This document shows positions 27,468-36,808 of a DNA stretch of 64,000 nt, in pieces. The notes beneath the pieces are model-generated. The model searched no databases, was not told the origin of the DNA, and saw only the letters and a list, made by a program, of their open reading frames with translations. Each line of letters opens with the position of its first letter. The stretch's first letter is position 1. Source of the stretch: Saprospiraceae bacterium (GTDB lineage: Bacteria > Bacteroidota > Bacteroidia > Chitinophagales > Saprospiraceae); the NCBI GenBank assembly GCA_027080725.1, contig JALWRC010000073.1, positions 1-64,000 of the forward strand, read 5' to 3'. Position numbers and translations under genes: made by a program.

Positions 27468-28936
27468 TAATGATAAACCGGTCGATTAACCTGAGCAAAG
27501 ACTTTAGCAAGGCGGACGACCTGACAAGCATATCCATACTCATTGTCATACCACGCATAAATAGTGACATTCTTTTTATCCGAAGACACAATGGTCGAAG
27601 GTGCGTCAATAACGGAAGTGGTCGTCATTCCGATCGCGTGGCTCGAGACATACTCCGTAGAATCGCTGTAATGAATCTGCTCTACCAAATCGCCGTGAAT
27701 GGCTGCCTCTTTTAGGATGGCATTGACTTCCTCGACATTGGTCTCTGATTTGACCGCCAGGTTCAAAATTGCCAATGAGACATCCGGTACAGGGACACGT
27801 ACGGCATTACCGGTCAAAACACCGTCGAGGTGTGGTAAAACGCGAGCTACCGCCTTGGCTGCCCCAGTAGTCGTCAATACCATATTGATGGCAGCCGCTC
27901 TCCCCCGTCTTGGTTTTTTATGAAAATTGTCCAAAAGGTTTTGATCCACGGTATAAGCATGGATGGTTTCGATGTGCCCGTGCTCGATTCCTAGTGTGTC
28001 ATCAATCACTTTGATTACAGGAGAAATTGCATTAGTAGTACAGGAGGCGGCACTAATAATTCGATCGGAGTCTTTGTCAATCTGCCCTTCGTTTATGCCA
28101 TAGACGATGTTGGGAATATCCTTTCCCGGGGCCGTCAGCATAACGCGTTTTACTCCCGGGCGCATATGCCCGGAAAGTCCTTTATGGTCTCGCCACACTC
28201 CGGTGTTGTCGATGAGCAAAGCATCGTGAATACCGTATTGGGTATAGTCTATTTCCTGAGGGTTGTTCGCATAGATCACCCGAATTACATTCCCATTGAT
28301 GGTCACCTCTGAGCCATCCGGGCTCACCGTGAAGGTTGCCGGATAATCTCCGTGAATCGAATCAGAGAGCAGCAAGCTAAAGCGCTTAAAAGTCTCTTCA
28401 TAAGGATCCTTTAGTTTTGGGCGGAGGACAATCGCCTTAAGCAAGAGCTGCTCACCCTTACCGGTGGCGGATAGTATCAATCGTCCCAAAAGGCGACCGA
28501 TGCGCCCAAAACCATATAAAATCACATCAGTAGGGCCTTCCACCGGTTGTCCGGGGCGAATGATATGCAGGAGTTTATCCCCAATAAACTCATGGACATT
28601 TTCGTAATTGTCTTGCTCCATTATCCAGTTGGCTGCCAGCTTACCAAGATCTATCTTAGCAGAACGTATCTCTTCAAAATTTTGAATAGCATTGGCCACC
28701 AGCAGAGTGGTGTTCAGCGTGATGGGTTTGTTGATGTAGCGCTGAGCAAAAAGGTGATTCTTAATGACCGTACTTGGATTAGAATCATAAATATCCCGCC
28801 GAAACAAAGTCAATTCGACGGAGCGGTCAAAAATCAATTCTCCCGCTGTCTTCATCAATTCGAGTGCCATCTTTTGCTGATGACGCCACTCATTAAGTTG
28901 GATTTTCAATGGTTCTAGAACTAGTGAATTTTGCAT
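27467..28936 (-). CDS. gap: Glyceraldehyde-3-phosphate dehydrogenase with N-terminal extension
   Basis: The enzyme catalyses the NAD-linked oxidative step of glycolysis. From the ATG at 28936 the protein is 489 residues. The Rossmann motif GFGRIGRL begins at about 142 and the catalytic Cys299 is in AASCTTNAISPV. The first ~130 residues are a helical extension not present in classical 335-residue enzymes but known in several Bacteroidota GAPDHs. CtpA follows with coupled translation. The role of the extension is not known to me. Confidence 0.93.
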   Translation of the reverse strand: MQNSLVLEPLKIQLNEWRHQQKMALELMKTAGELIFDRSVELTLFRRDIYDSNPSTVIKNHLFAQRYINKPITLNTTLLVANAIQNFEEIRSAKIDLGKLAANWIMEQDNYENVHEFIGDKLLHIIRPGQPVEGPTDVILYGFGRIGRLLGRLILSATGKGEQLLLKAIVLRPKLKDPYEETFKRFSLLLSDSIHGDYPATFTVSPDGSEVTINGNVIRVIYANNPQEIDYTQYGIHDALLIDNTGVWRDHKGLSGHMRPGVKRVMLTAPGKDIPNIVYGINEGQIDKDSDRIISAASCTTNAISPVIKVIDDTLGIEHGHIETIHAYTVDQNLLDNFHKKPRRGRAAAINMVLTTTGAAKAVARVLPHLDGVLTGNAVRVPVPDVSLAILNLAVKSETNVEEVNAILKEAAIHGDLVEQIHYSDSTEYVSSHAIGMTTTSVIDAPSTIVSSDKKNVTIYAWYDNEYGYACQVVRLAKVFAQVNRPVYH

Positions 28937-28955
28937 GGTGTTTTTTTTCTCGACG

Positions 28956-28986
28956 CAAAGGTCTAACATTTCATATATTAACGCAA
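28956..28986 (-). promoter_or_regulatory. gap promoter
   Basis: On the minus strand TTG (28986-28984), a 20-base spacer and GACCTTTG (28963-28956). The leader to the ATG is about 15-20 bases. Confidence 0.6.
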
Positions 28987-29050
28987 CTTATTTGAAAATT
29001 TTATATTCATATATCTCAAATAATCTGAATCCAAGCAGAGTAAATCATCC

Positions 29051-29089
29051 CCAAAAAAGAAAAGAGGTATCGCTTAGACAATACCTCTT
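29051..29089 (-). terminator. Terminator after the sigma factor gene
   Basis: On the minus strand AAGAGGTAT / ATACCTCTT pairs over a ten-base loop and is followed by a T-rich run. Confidence 0.8.
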
Positions 29090-29118
29090 CACTTACAAAA
29101 CACCTAATTATTTTCATT

Positions 29119-29988
29119 CTAAACACCCAAGTAGTGTTTGAGCAGCTTACTTCTGGACACGGAACGCAATTTGCTTATTGCTTTATCTTTTATTTGTCTC
29201 ACCCGCTCACGAGTCAACCCAAATCGCTCTCCAATATCCTCTAAGGACAATGGATGCTCTTCCCCAATTCCAAAATACAGACGAACAACATCGGCCTGCC
29301 TAGGGGTAAGGGTTCCCAATGATCGATTAATCTCTCTTCTCAAAGAGTCTTTATGTGTAAGATGAGAGTCGGTACCATCCGAGTCATTGTTCTCCAACAC
29401 ATCCAGCAGCGAATTATCCTCCCCATCTATAAAAGGAGCATCTACAGACACATGTCGTGCGGCGACACTCAGTGTAGTCTCCACTTCGTTAGTCGTAATC
29501 TCCAGAAGACTTGCCAATTCATCAGCGGAAGGTTCTCGCTCGTATTCTTGTTCGAGTTTAGAAAACGCCCGGTTAATCTTATTGAGAGAGCCGACCTTAT
29601 TGAGTGGTAAGCGCACAATCCTCGATTGCTCAGCCAATGCCTGCAGGATCGACTGACGAATCCACCAAACCGCATAGGAAATAAACTTAAATCCTCTGGT
29701 CTCATCAAAACGCTGAGCCGCTTTAATCAGGCCTAAATTGCCCTCATTAATCAGGTCGCTGAGGGACAATCCCTGGTTTTGATATTGTTTGGCCACCGAA
29801 ACGACAAAGCGAAGATTAGCCTTGGTCAGCATCTCCAATGCCTCTTCGTCACCCTGCTTAATTCTCTTAGCTAAATCTACCTCTTCTTCCGGGGTAAGGA
29901 GATCTACTTTCCCGATCTCTTGCAAATATTTTTCGAGAGATTGGCTCTCTCTGTTAGTAATAGACTTGGTAATCTTTAACTGTCTCAT
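29119..29988 (-). CDS. rpoD: Primary RNA polymerase sigma factor
   Basis: The 289-residue protein has region 1.2 ([31 protein letters not shown]), region 2 ([56 protein letters not shown]), region 3 and region 4 ([25 protein letters not shown]). It lacks region 1.1 and the long non-conserved insert, like the Bacteroidota primary sigma factor. It recognises TTTG/TAnnTTTG promoters, which match those seen in this window. It is single-gene with its own terminator. Confidence 0.94.
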   Translation of the reverse strand: MRQLKITKSITNRESQSLEKYLQEIGKVDLLTPEEEVDLAKRIKQGDEEALEMLTKANLRFVVSVAKQYQNQGLSLSDLINEGNLGLIKAAQRFDETRGFKFISYAVWWIRQSILQALAEQSRIVRLPLNKVGSLNKINRAFSKLEQEYEREPSADELASLLEITTNEVETTLSVAARHVSVDAPFIDGEDNSLLDVLENNDSDGTDSHLTHKDSLRREINRSLGTLTPRQADVVRLYFGIGEEHPLSLEDIGERFGLTRERVRQIKDKAISKLRSVSRSKLLKHYLGV

Positions 29989-30387
29989 TCAATCCAACTG
30001 TTTGTGAGTAATGCTAGCAAATAACGGGCCGAAATGGTATCTGATGCGCTCGTTCATCTTTTACGCACATTATAAAACAATTAGGTCGCAGATAGTTCCC
30101 GGAAGTGGCATATTTTTTTCCATGTGGATGCTATTAATTGAAAATAACACTATTACACATGTAATATTCTGCATATTGACTGTAAATCGGTCAAAATTAA
30201 TTTTGAGCGCCCTTCTAAAAACCCTATTCAAATAAACGCAAGGCATTGCTTTTCTTGAAAAGTTAAAGCACGAATGAGAATGCTCCTTCACTATAAGTCT
30301 CAGATATAGAATATTCAATGGTGTATGTGGATGATAAATACGCGCTTCTCAATATTTCATACCTTAGCATCAAAAAAATTGTTTCGA
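29989..30387. other. Intergenic region between rpoD and cutA
   Basis: This 400-base AT-rich divergent gap must hold both promoters. No convincing TAnnTTTG box, ORF or long repeat is visible. Confidence 0.4.
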
Positions 30388-30708
30388 ATGAAAATTGCAT
30401 TGCTCTATATCACGCATTCCACCCAATCCGAAGCTATTCGGATTATCGAGCCATTGATTACTGACAAATGGATTGCCTGTGCCAATTATTTTCCGGTATC
30501 CGCTTCTTATTGGTGGGAAGGGAAGATCGAATCAGAAGATGAATTCGTCTCCCTCATCAAAACCCACCCCCAAAATGTTAACAAGATAAAAAAGCGCATT
30601 GAGGAAACCCATCCATATGAAGTGCCGTGTATTATCCATTGGGAGGTCGAAGCCAACCCCAAATACGCCCATTGGATTTATAACAGTGTGATCTCCCTGG
30701 CAGAATAA
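30388..30708 (+). CDS. cutA: CutA divalent-ion tolerance protein
   Basis: CutA is a small trimeric ferredoxin-like protein of uncertain role, related to copper tolerance in E. coli. From ATG 30388 the product is 106 residues with CANYFPVSASYWWEGKIESEDEFVSLIKT and EETHPYEVPCIIHWEV, the family core. An upstream ATG (30325) would add 21 residues with no homologue-like content. It is convergent with secDF over a shared terminator. Confidence 0.93.
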   Translation: MKIALLYITHSTQSEAIRIIEPLITDKWIACANYFPVSASYWWEGKIESEDEFVSLIKTHPQNVNKIKKRIEETHPYEVPCIIHWEVEANPKYAHWIYNSVISLAE

Positions 30709-30733
30709 GTCTTACAATAAAAAGAATATTTCA

Positions 30734-30767
30734 CAAAAAAAGCAGGTCCTCCGGACCTGCTTTTTTT
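30734..30767. terminator. Bidirectional terminator between cutA and secDF
   Basis: AGCAGGTCC / GGACCTGCT with a three-base loop is flanked by an A-run on the left and a T-run on the right, so it can end transcripts from both sides. Confidence 0.93.
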
Positions 30768-30799
30768 GCTATTTCTTTACTCCAACAAGAACGAAATAT

Positions 30800-33700
30800 T
30801 TACTTAGCCCGGGAAAAATGTTTTCCGGCTCTTTTTTTGATCTTACGCGCTTTGACCGCGATATCATCTGTCATGTCATGCACGATAGAGGTCGCTACAA
30901 ATATAGATGAGTAGGTACCTACCATGATTCCCACCAGCAAAGCGAAAGCAAAGCCTCGAATGGAACCACTACCAAAAACAAATAACACTAAGACTACAAA
31001 AAGGGTGGTCAAAGACGTAATGATTGTCCTACTAAAGGTAGAGTTAATCGCGGAGTTAAACACTTTCATTTTATTGTCGGAACTATATTTGCTGACATAC
31101 TCTCTTAAGCGGTCAAACACCACCACGGTGTCATTTATAGAGTAACCGATTACAGTCAAAATCGCAGCGATAAATGCCTGGTCTACTTCCAAGGAGAAAG
31201 GAACGAGTCCATGCAAGAGGGAGAACGCACCCAGTGTAATTATCGTATCGTGAAATAATGCTGCAACGGCACCAAAGCTGAATTGCCATTTGTTAAATCG
31301 AACTAAGATATACAAGAAGATAGCCAAAAGAGCAAAAATAGTGGCCCACTTAGCGCTACTTTGGATATCGTCCGCGATCGTTGGTCCTACCTTACTGGAG
31401 CTACTGACATGCACTCCACTTGCATCCGGCAATTTGAAATGCTCATAATCAATGTCAGACCCGACTACTTTCTTTACCCCTCCATACAATGCTTCCATTA
31501 CCTTCTCTTGTGCTTCGTTTTCCTGACTCTCAATCAAATAATCAGTGGTCACATTAAAAGTGTTCTTGGTATTGACGGCTTTGACTACCGGAGCCGATCC
31601 GGCAAATGCTTCCGTCAAGTCCTTTCGCAAATCCTCCACATTAATATCCATATCTTTGGGGAACTCCACATTAAAAGAATACCCCCCTTTAAAATCTACC
31701 CCGTAGTCAAACCCACGGACAAAGAAGGAAGCGATACTTGCGACTATGAGAATTCCGGAAATGGTATAAGCGATTTTTCTATTGCCCATCCAATCCACAT
31801 TCATCTTGGAGAAAGCCCCTTTAGTAGGTGACGTCCAAAAAGAAAGGCTTTTTCCTTTGCCTGTCCACCAATCGATCACCATTCTGCCAAAAAGTACCGC
31901 TGTAAACAAGGACATCAATACCCCGATAATCAACACTACGGCAAACCCTTTGATGGGACCCAATCCGAAATATGCCAAGATAGCTGCGACTAAAATGGTA
32001 GTGACATTGGCGTCGATAATCGCCGAATAAGAATGAGAGAAACCGTCTTGAATGGCTTGAGTTAGAGATTTGCCAAGAGCCAATTCCTCACGGATGCGTT
32101 CGTATATAATTACGTTGGCATCCACTGCCATACCGATGGTTAAGACGATACCGGCAATTCCCGGCAAGGTAAGCACCGTACCAAAGGACGCCAAGGCCCC
32201 TAAGATAAAGAATACGTTCAACAACAGTGCGATGACCGATACCACACCTCCACCACCATAGTAGAATACCATAAAGACAAATACAAGAAAAAAACCAATC
32301 ATTAAGGCCTTCAAACTTCTTGATATATTCTCTTTACCCAAGGTGGGGCCGACCAATGACTCTTCCAATATGGTCGTCCGTGTCGGGAGCTTTCCAACTT
32401 GAAGGATGTTGGCAAAGTCTTTTGCCTCTTGCAATCCAAAATCCCCCGTAATGGAGGAACGCCCACCGGTAATTGGCACACGTACACTTGGAGCAGACAC
32501 GACATCATCATCCAAAGTTATTGCAATCTCTCTATTGTTGTCGGAGGCAGCCTTGGTGGTCATATCCGCCCAGATCTTAGCACCTCTTCCATCCATGGAG
32601 AGCAATACTTCGATTTCTCCGGATTGTTGATTAGGAGTAGCAGAGGCGTTAACGACATGCTCTCCTTCCAAAGGGGCTTTATTGCCTGTACGGGGCATAC
32701 GCAATGCGTAAAGGGAATACTTCTTGGTGAACTTATTGGTCGTACGATCCTTTACCGGCTTGTAACTCCAGGCAAACTTAATATTCTTCGGGAAAAGGGA
32801 TTTGATGTCGGGACGATTCAGGTATTCCATCACTATGTGTCGCTTATTCTTGTCCGCTTGACCCATGATAGCAGGCGCCATAGATAGTCCTTGGCCGGTA
32901 GAAGCATTGACATCTAATATTTCGAATAAGGGACCTTTGTCGGCCATGGGGTCTTCATTCTTCCAAATAGTATCCACGCTGCTCAAGGTAGAATCCAACA
33001 CAGCACCTGTCGCGGTATCCCGCGTATAATTATAATTTTTGACAAGCTCAAATTTCTTTTCTTCCGTCTTCGAAGTGTCGCCTTTCATCAGCTTTTTCAA
33101 GCGCTGGTCCGCCGCGACAAATGCATTGAGGATACCGGGATCCGATACACGGTAGACATCCCAAAACTCCAGATTGGCGCTTGCCTGAAGATAGTTTCTC
33201 GCTCGTTCGGGGTTATCGACTCCCGGCAATTCAACGGAAATAATATCTCTGGACTTGTCCAGTGACACATTGGGTTGGGTAACACCAAACTTATCGATTC
33301 GATCCTTGAGTCGTTTGTAGGTCTGGTCTACTGCTTCATCTGCCATTTGACGAAGGATACCAAGCACTTTGTTATCCGGCGTCTCAAAGTTGATTTTGCT
33401 CTTCAATATAGGACTGCGCATAAAAATACTCGCCAGCTTTTTGCCATTGGCCACCTTTTCAAACTCCTCCCCAAACAGAGTAACGAAATCTTCATTCCCC
33501 CCTTTCATCCTTTCTTCAGCATTATTGAGGGCCTTCAAAAATGTAGGGTCTTTACTATTATTGGAAAGGGTCTGAAGAAGCTCTTTCAAGTCAGCTTGTA
33601 GCAAAACACTCATCCCTCCCTTAAGGTCTAGCCCCAAGGCGAGCTGTTGCTTTTTAAGGTCCGTATAAGTGTAATCTTTAATCAAAGGGATTGAAAAAAC

Positions 33701-33913
33701 CGTCTCGCTAGACATCGAATCGAGGTAGAGAGACTTTGCCGCTTTGAATGCCTCCTGTCTCGCGTCTTCATCCTGTACATTTGCAGAAGCGCGTTCTGCA
33801 TATTGAACCGCTTGCTTTTCTACTTTCCGGGTGGGCAATATGAGTGCGAACTGATATAAGGTCACAATACCCAATAGAATAAGTAAGGTTTTTACTAAAC
33901 TTTTACCTTGCAT
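30800..33913 (-). CDS. secDF: Fused protein-export membrane protein SecDF
   Basis: SecDF uses the proton gradient to pull proteins from the Sec channel. The 1037-residue protein has the SecD half (LGLDLKGGMSVLLQADL, about residues 90-660) and the SecF half (RGFDYGVDFKGGYSFNVEF onward). It has twelve expected membrane segments and large periplasmic loops. The conserved VLTIGMAVDANVIIYERIREE and LTVIGYSINDTVVVFDRLRE segments are complete. The gene fusion is typical of Bacteroidota. Confidence 0.96.
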   Translation of the reverse strand: MQGKSLVKTLLILLGIVTLYQFALILPTRKVEKQAVQYAERASANVQDEDARQEAFKAAKSLYLDSMSSETVFSIPLIKDYTYTDLKKQQLALGLDLKGGMSVLLQADLKELLQTLSNNSKDPTFLKALNNAEERMKGGNEDFVTLFGEEFEKVANGKKLASIFMRSPILKSKINFETPDNKVLGILRQMADEAVDQTYKRLKDRIDKFGVTQPNVSLDKSRDIISVELPGVDNPERARNYLQASANLEFWDVYRVSDPGILNAFVAADQRLKKLMKGDTSKTEEKKFELVKNYNYTRDTATGAVLDSTLSSVDTIWKNEDPMADKGPLFEILDVNASTGQGLSMAPAIMGQADKNKRHIVMEYLNRPDIKSLFPKNIKFAWSYKPVKDRTTNKFTKKYSLYALRMPRTGNKAPLEGEHVVNASATPNQQSGEIEVLLSMDGRGAKIWADMTTKAASDNNREIAITLDDDVVSAPSVRVPITGGRSSITGDFGLQEAKDFANILQVGKLPTRTTILEESLVGPTLGKENISRSLKALMIGFFLVFVFMVFYYGGGGVVSVIALLLNVFFILGALASFGTVLTLPGIAGIVLTIGMAVDANVIIYERIREELALGKSLTQAIQDGFSHSYSAIIDANVTTILVAAILAYFGLGPIKGFAVVLIIGVLMSLFTAVLFGRMVIDWWTGKGKSLSFWTSPTKGAFSKMNVDWMGNRKIAYTISGILIVASIASFFVRGFDYGVDFKGGYSFNVEFPKDMDINVEDLRKDLTEAFAGSAPVVKAVNTKNTFNVTTDYLIESQENEAQEKVMEALYGGVKKVVGSDIDYEHFKLPDASGVHVSSSSKVGPTIADDIQSSAKWATIFALLAIFLYILVRFNKWQFSFGAVAALFHDTIITLGAFSLLHGLVPFSLEVDQAFIAAILTVIGYSINDTVVVFDRLREYVSKYSSDNKMKVFNSAINSTFSRTIITSLTTLFVVLVLFVFGSGSIRGFAFALLVGIMVGTYSSIFVATSIVHDMTDDIAVKARKIKKRAGKHFSRAK

Positions 33914-33949
33914 ATCTTAATTTATTTTAATCTTTTCTCAAAAGAAGCG

Positions 33950-33957
33950 CAAATATA
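33950..33957 (-). promoter_or_regulatory. -7 box of secDF
   Basis: TATATTTG on the minus strand, 37 bases before the ATG. Confidence 0.5.
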
Positions 33958-34084
33958 CTGCTTTCCTGTATATATACCGCCTTGCTTAAGCGCTATTTTA
34001 TTGAAAGAATGCACTATGTGCATAAAAATGGGACTCCGGTTATAAATTAATAATTCTTCTGCCAATAATGCCATCTCCTCAAAC

Positions 34085-34116
34085 CAAAAAAGTGCGAGTG
34101 TAAAACACCCGCACTT
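34085..34116 (-). terminator. Terminator of the exbB-exbD operon
   Basis: AAGTGCG-(A)-GTGT and ACAC-(C)-CGCACTT pair with an AAA loop; on the minus strand a run of six T follows. It lies 80 bases after the last exbD stop. Confidence 0.85.
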
Positions 34117-34195
34117 AAATGCATCATGGGAAAATTATTTCTCCAACATGTATTAATCCATTTACACTTCTACACTCATGCCGGAAGAAGGAATT

Positions 34196-34672
34196 TTATT
34201 TCAAATCCTCCGTACGTTTCTTAGCAGAGTAATTGACTTTAAGTTGGTTGGCCTTACGCAAGGCAGTCTTAACATCATAAACGATACCCATAGTAGCAGA
34301 CTGATCCACTTTAAGAGAGGAGGTAATCCCCGGTCTCAATTTTTCCGGTACTTTAATTCGGTGTTTTTCTAAAAACAACGGGATATCAGCCACAGTAGAA
34401 ATCTTATCTCCCAACTGGAGGCGCGGCTTGGTCCCTAACTCTGCCTGATACATCTTCTGGGGCCTTCCGATAAACAAGTAATTGACCAAGGTCTTCTTCA
34501 CTAATTTTGTAAGTTCAGTCGCTTCCGGAGTCCGGACATCCACCTTAAGCGTTGCAGTTCGCATCACGGTGGTTACCATAAAAAAGAACAACAACATAAA
34601 GATAATATCCGGTAGTGAAGCCGTAGAAACTTCCGGGTTGGATTGCCCTCTTTTTTTCTTAAAATGTGCCAT
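34196..34672 (-). CDS. ExbD/TolR-type motor protein (second copy)
   Basis: The 158-residue protein has one membrane segment (SLPDIIFMLLFFFMVTTVM, about 22-40) with the proton-carrying Asp, and a periplasmic domain. The region before the membrane is basic. It is the last gene of a four-gene operon starting with exbB. Its sequence differs strongly from the first ExbD copy, suggesting a heteromeric ExbD pair. Confidence 0.85.
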   Translation of the reverse strand: MAHFKKKRGQSNPEVSTASLPDIIFMLLFFFMVTTVMRTATLKVDVRTPEATELTKLVKKTLVNYLFIGRPQKMYQAELGTKPRLQLGDKISTVADIPLFLEKHRIKVPEKLRPGITSSLKVDQSATMGIVYDVKTALRKANQLKVNYSAKKRTEDLK

Positions 34673-34703
34673 AAACTTATTTTAGCTCTTTTTAACAATA
34701 CAA

Positions 34704-35264
34704 TCATTTATCCTCATCGCCATACTCCGTCGGATCGGCCTCAGAAATTACCAAAGGAAATTCATTTCTTATAGTCCTCTGCTTATCGCGATCCAGTTTT
34801 TCATAGTCCTTATGAAATTTCTTTTGGGCGGCCTCTTCCCAAAGCTCACGATAAGCCGCTTTCAGCTCGTTGTAAACTGCCAGGTAGGTCTTGTACTTGG
34901 TCCCCCGATCATTTTGTAGAGATACGACCGCCACATTGGGAGCTTCCGCCTTATCTTCTTCATGCAAAGGGTTGGTAATAAAGGTCTTGACTGTCTCTCT
35001 GAGGTTAGCAATGTTGGCAGGTTCCTTTTCCACCAACAACTCATCTTGAGCATTAATCAAGACCGTCAGGATATTCCTCTGCTTGATTTTCATATCCTTT
35101 TGATCGGTATCATCTGACCATGGCGGTAATTTTACCAATACCCCACTGTCTTCTGCGATGGTAGTTGTTACCAAAAAGAAGATGAGCAACAAGAAGGCGA
35201 TATCGGCCATTGAGCCGGCGTTAACCTCTTGGTTTAGTTTTGATCTTGTGGATCTCTTAGCCAT
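34704..35264 (-). CDS. ExbD/TolR-type motor protein (first copy)
   Basis: The 186-residue protein shows NAGSMADIAFLLLIFFLVTTTI (about 16-37), the canonical ExbD membrane segment with its essential Asp. The periplasmic part is charged. Such proteins couple the proton gradient to TonB- or Tol-type work at the outer membrane. It begins six bases after the four-helix membrane protein stop. Confidence 0.9.
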   Translation of the reverse strand: MAKRSTRSKLNQEVNAGSMADIAFLLLIFFLVTTTIAEDSGVLVKLPPWSDDTDQKDMKIKQRNILTVLINAQDELLVEKEPANIANLRETVKTFITNPLHEEDKAEAPNVAVVSLQNDRGTKYKTYLAVYNELKAAYRELWEEAAQKKFHKDYEKLDRDKQRTIRNEFPLVISEADPTEYGDEDK

Positions 35265-35270
35265 AGTCTT

Positions 35271-35774
35271 CTACTTTTTACTGAATAAACCACCTAATAG
35301 ACTTCCCACTCCCAGCTCAGTTAAAACAATGGACAACACGGATATCACACCCAGCCAAAGGGCGGTCACGATACCACCATGAATAAATTTAGCCACATTG
35401 GGAGTAACGCTGAATTTACTATAGAGCTCAGCCAACTTCCCCGTTGTCTCCACGTTGGCCGTCATATAGGACACTCCGAAAATCGCTGCGATAACCAGCA
35501 ACATAATCAAGGAGCGCTTAGAGTCCCCGGGATTAATGAAAATGCCTAATATACCAAACAAAAACACCAGAATTGCTGCGAGAACAACGAGTACGATAGC
35601 CGCCATAAGGCCAAAGTTAAATATCGTTGTCGTCCCTTGCTCCTCTTTACCGAGGTTATTAAAACCATCCAAACCATTCCATACCATGAAACCGAATAAA
35701 AGGATGATGATTAACCCCAAACCGAAGGACACCATCTGGCCACGTTTGCTTAAAAAATTATACAGTTGAGTCAT
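35271..35774 (-). CDS. Four-helix membrane protein of the exbB-exbD operon
   Basis: The 167-residue protein has about four hydrophobic segments (near 15-32, 52-78, 88-105, 130-155) and no conserved charged motif that I recognise. Genes of this type sit between exbB and exbD in other Bacteroidota, so a role in the motor complex is likely from position only. It is not GldL, which has two segments. Confidence 0.6.
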   Translation of the reverse strand: MTQLYNFLSKRGQMVSFGLGLIIILLFGFMVWNGLDGFNNLGKEEQGTTTIFNFGLMAAIVLVVLAAILVFLFGILGIFINPGDSKRSLIMLLVIAAIFGVSYMTANVETTGKLAELYSKFSVTPNVAKFIHGGIVTALWLGVISVLSIVLTELGVGSLLGGLFSKK

Positions 35775-35804
35775 TTTTTAATATTTTAAAATAGCCAAAT
35801 GAAA

Positions 35805-36518
35805 TTACTTAGAGAATATGTTGTGCTTGAACATCAAGTCCAATAAAGTAATGGAAGCCTCCTCCATTTTGACGACGATACTGTCAATCTTCGCCACGAT
35901 ATAGTTATAAAAAATCTGTAAGATGATGGCGGTTATCAAACCAAATACAGTCGTCAACAACGCCACCTTAATACCTCCGGCAACAATCTTGGGAGAAATA
36001 TCTCCTACAGCTTCAATCGTATCAAAGGCCTGAATCATACCGATAACCGTACCCATAAATCCCAACATCGGTGCGATGGATATAAAGAGTGATATCCAAA
36101 CCAATCCCTTTTCTAAGAGTGCCATTTGTACACTACCAAAAGAAACAATCGCTTTCTCAACCGCCTCAGGACCACTCGGTGCATGCTTCAATCCTTCAAA
36201 TAAAATACTAGCCGTCGGGCCGGGAGTAGAACGGCAAACTTCCGTCGCACAATTCAAATCATTTTTGGCCAAACAGCCATCAATCTTACTCATCAGCTTA
36301 TCCACATTGGTAGAGGCGAGATTAAGAGTGATGATACGCTCAATGGCAAAGGCAAGGCCTAAAATCAAACACACCAACACGGTGCTCATGAATGCCCATC
36401 CCCCTTCGATAAATTTTTCTTTTAAAATCTGAAAACCCGTTGATTCGGCAGCGGCACCAACAGCAGCTACGGTATTGAATATAAGGGTAATAATCACTAG
36501 CAAAGATAACTTTCGCAT
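35805..36518 (-). CDS. MotA/TolQ/ExbB proton-channel protein
   Basis: From the ATG at 36518 the 237-residue protein starts MRKLSLLVIITLIFNTVAAV, a signal-like first helix found in Bacteroidota ExbB proteins. It continues with GGWAFMSTVLVCLILGLAFAIERI, and the family block SIAPMLGFMGTVIGMIQAFD and KVALLTTVFGLITAIILQIFYN. It forms the proton channel with ExbD. A longer ORF to 36590 would add 24 unlikely residues. Confidence 0.9.
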   Translation of the reverse strand: MRKLSLLVIITLIFNTVAAVGAAAESTGFQILKEKFIEGGWAFMSTVLVCLILGLAFAIERIITLNLASTNVDKLMSKIDGCLAKNDLNCATEVCRSTPGPTASILFEGLKHAPSGPEAVEKAIVSFGSVQMALLEKGLVWISLFISIAPMLGFMGTVIGMIQAFDTIEAVGDISPKIVAGGIKVALLTTVFGLITAIILQIFYNYIVAKIDSIVVKMEEASITLLDLMFKHNIFSK

Positions 36519-36808
36519 AATCCTGAAATTTAATTTTTTGAAGTTATGAAATTCGATTTGTCTTGAGTATTCATTACAAACATCAAGCAAAAAAAGGATA
36601 TTTTTTTCACTATCGCCAAATAAATGAATAAAAATCTTTATTTTTTTTTAGTTAAAATCAAACAGCAATATAAAAAAGCATTGTCATATTCGAATATAAC
36701 TCACTATATAATATATCTATACACATGAAATTATAATATAATATATCCTTGAAAAAATGTTTTATTTATCTCACCCCGAAAATTACCTCAAAAAATAGAT
36801 TGGATAAA
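36519..36808. other. AT-rich upstream region of exbB
   Basis: This 290-base gap is very rich in A and T, including a run of short TATA-like repeats at about 36690-36760. No ORF or terminator stands out. Confidence 0.5.

Noticed and set aside
30070-30318. An 82-codon ORF between rpoD and cutA
   Set aside because: No homologue-like features; it lies in an AT-rich gap needed for two promoters.
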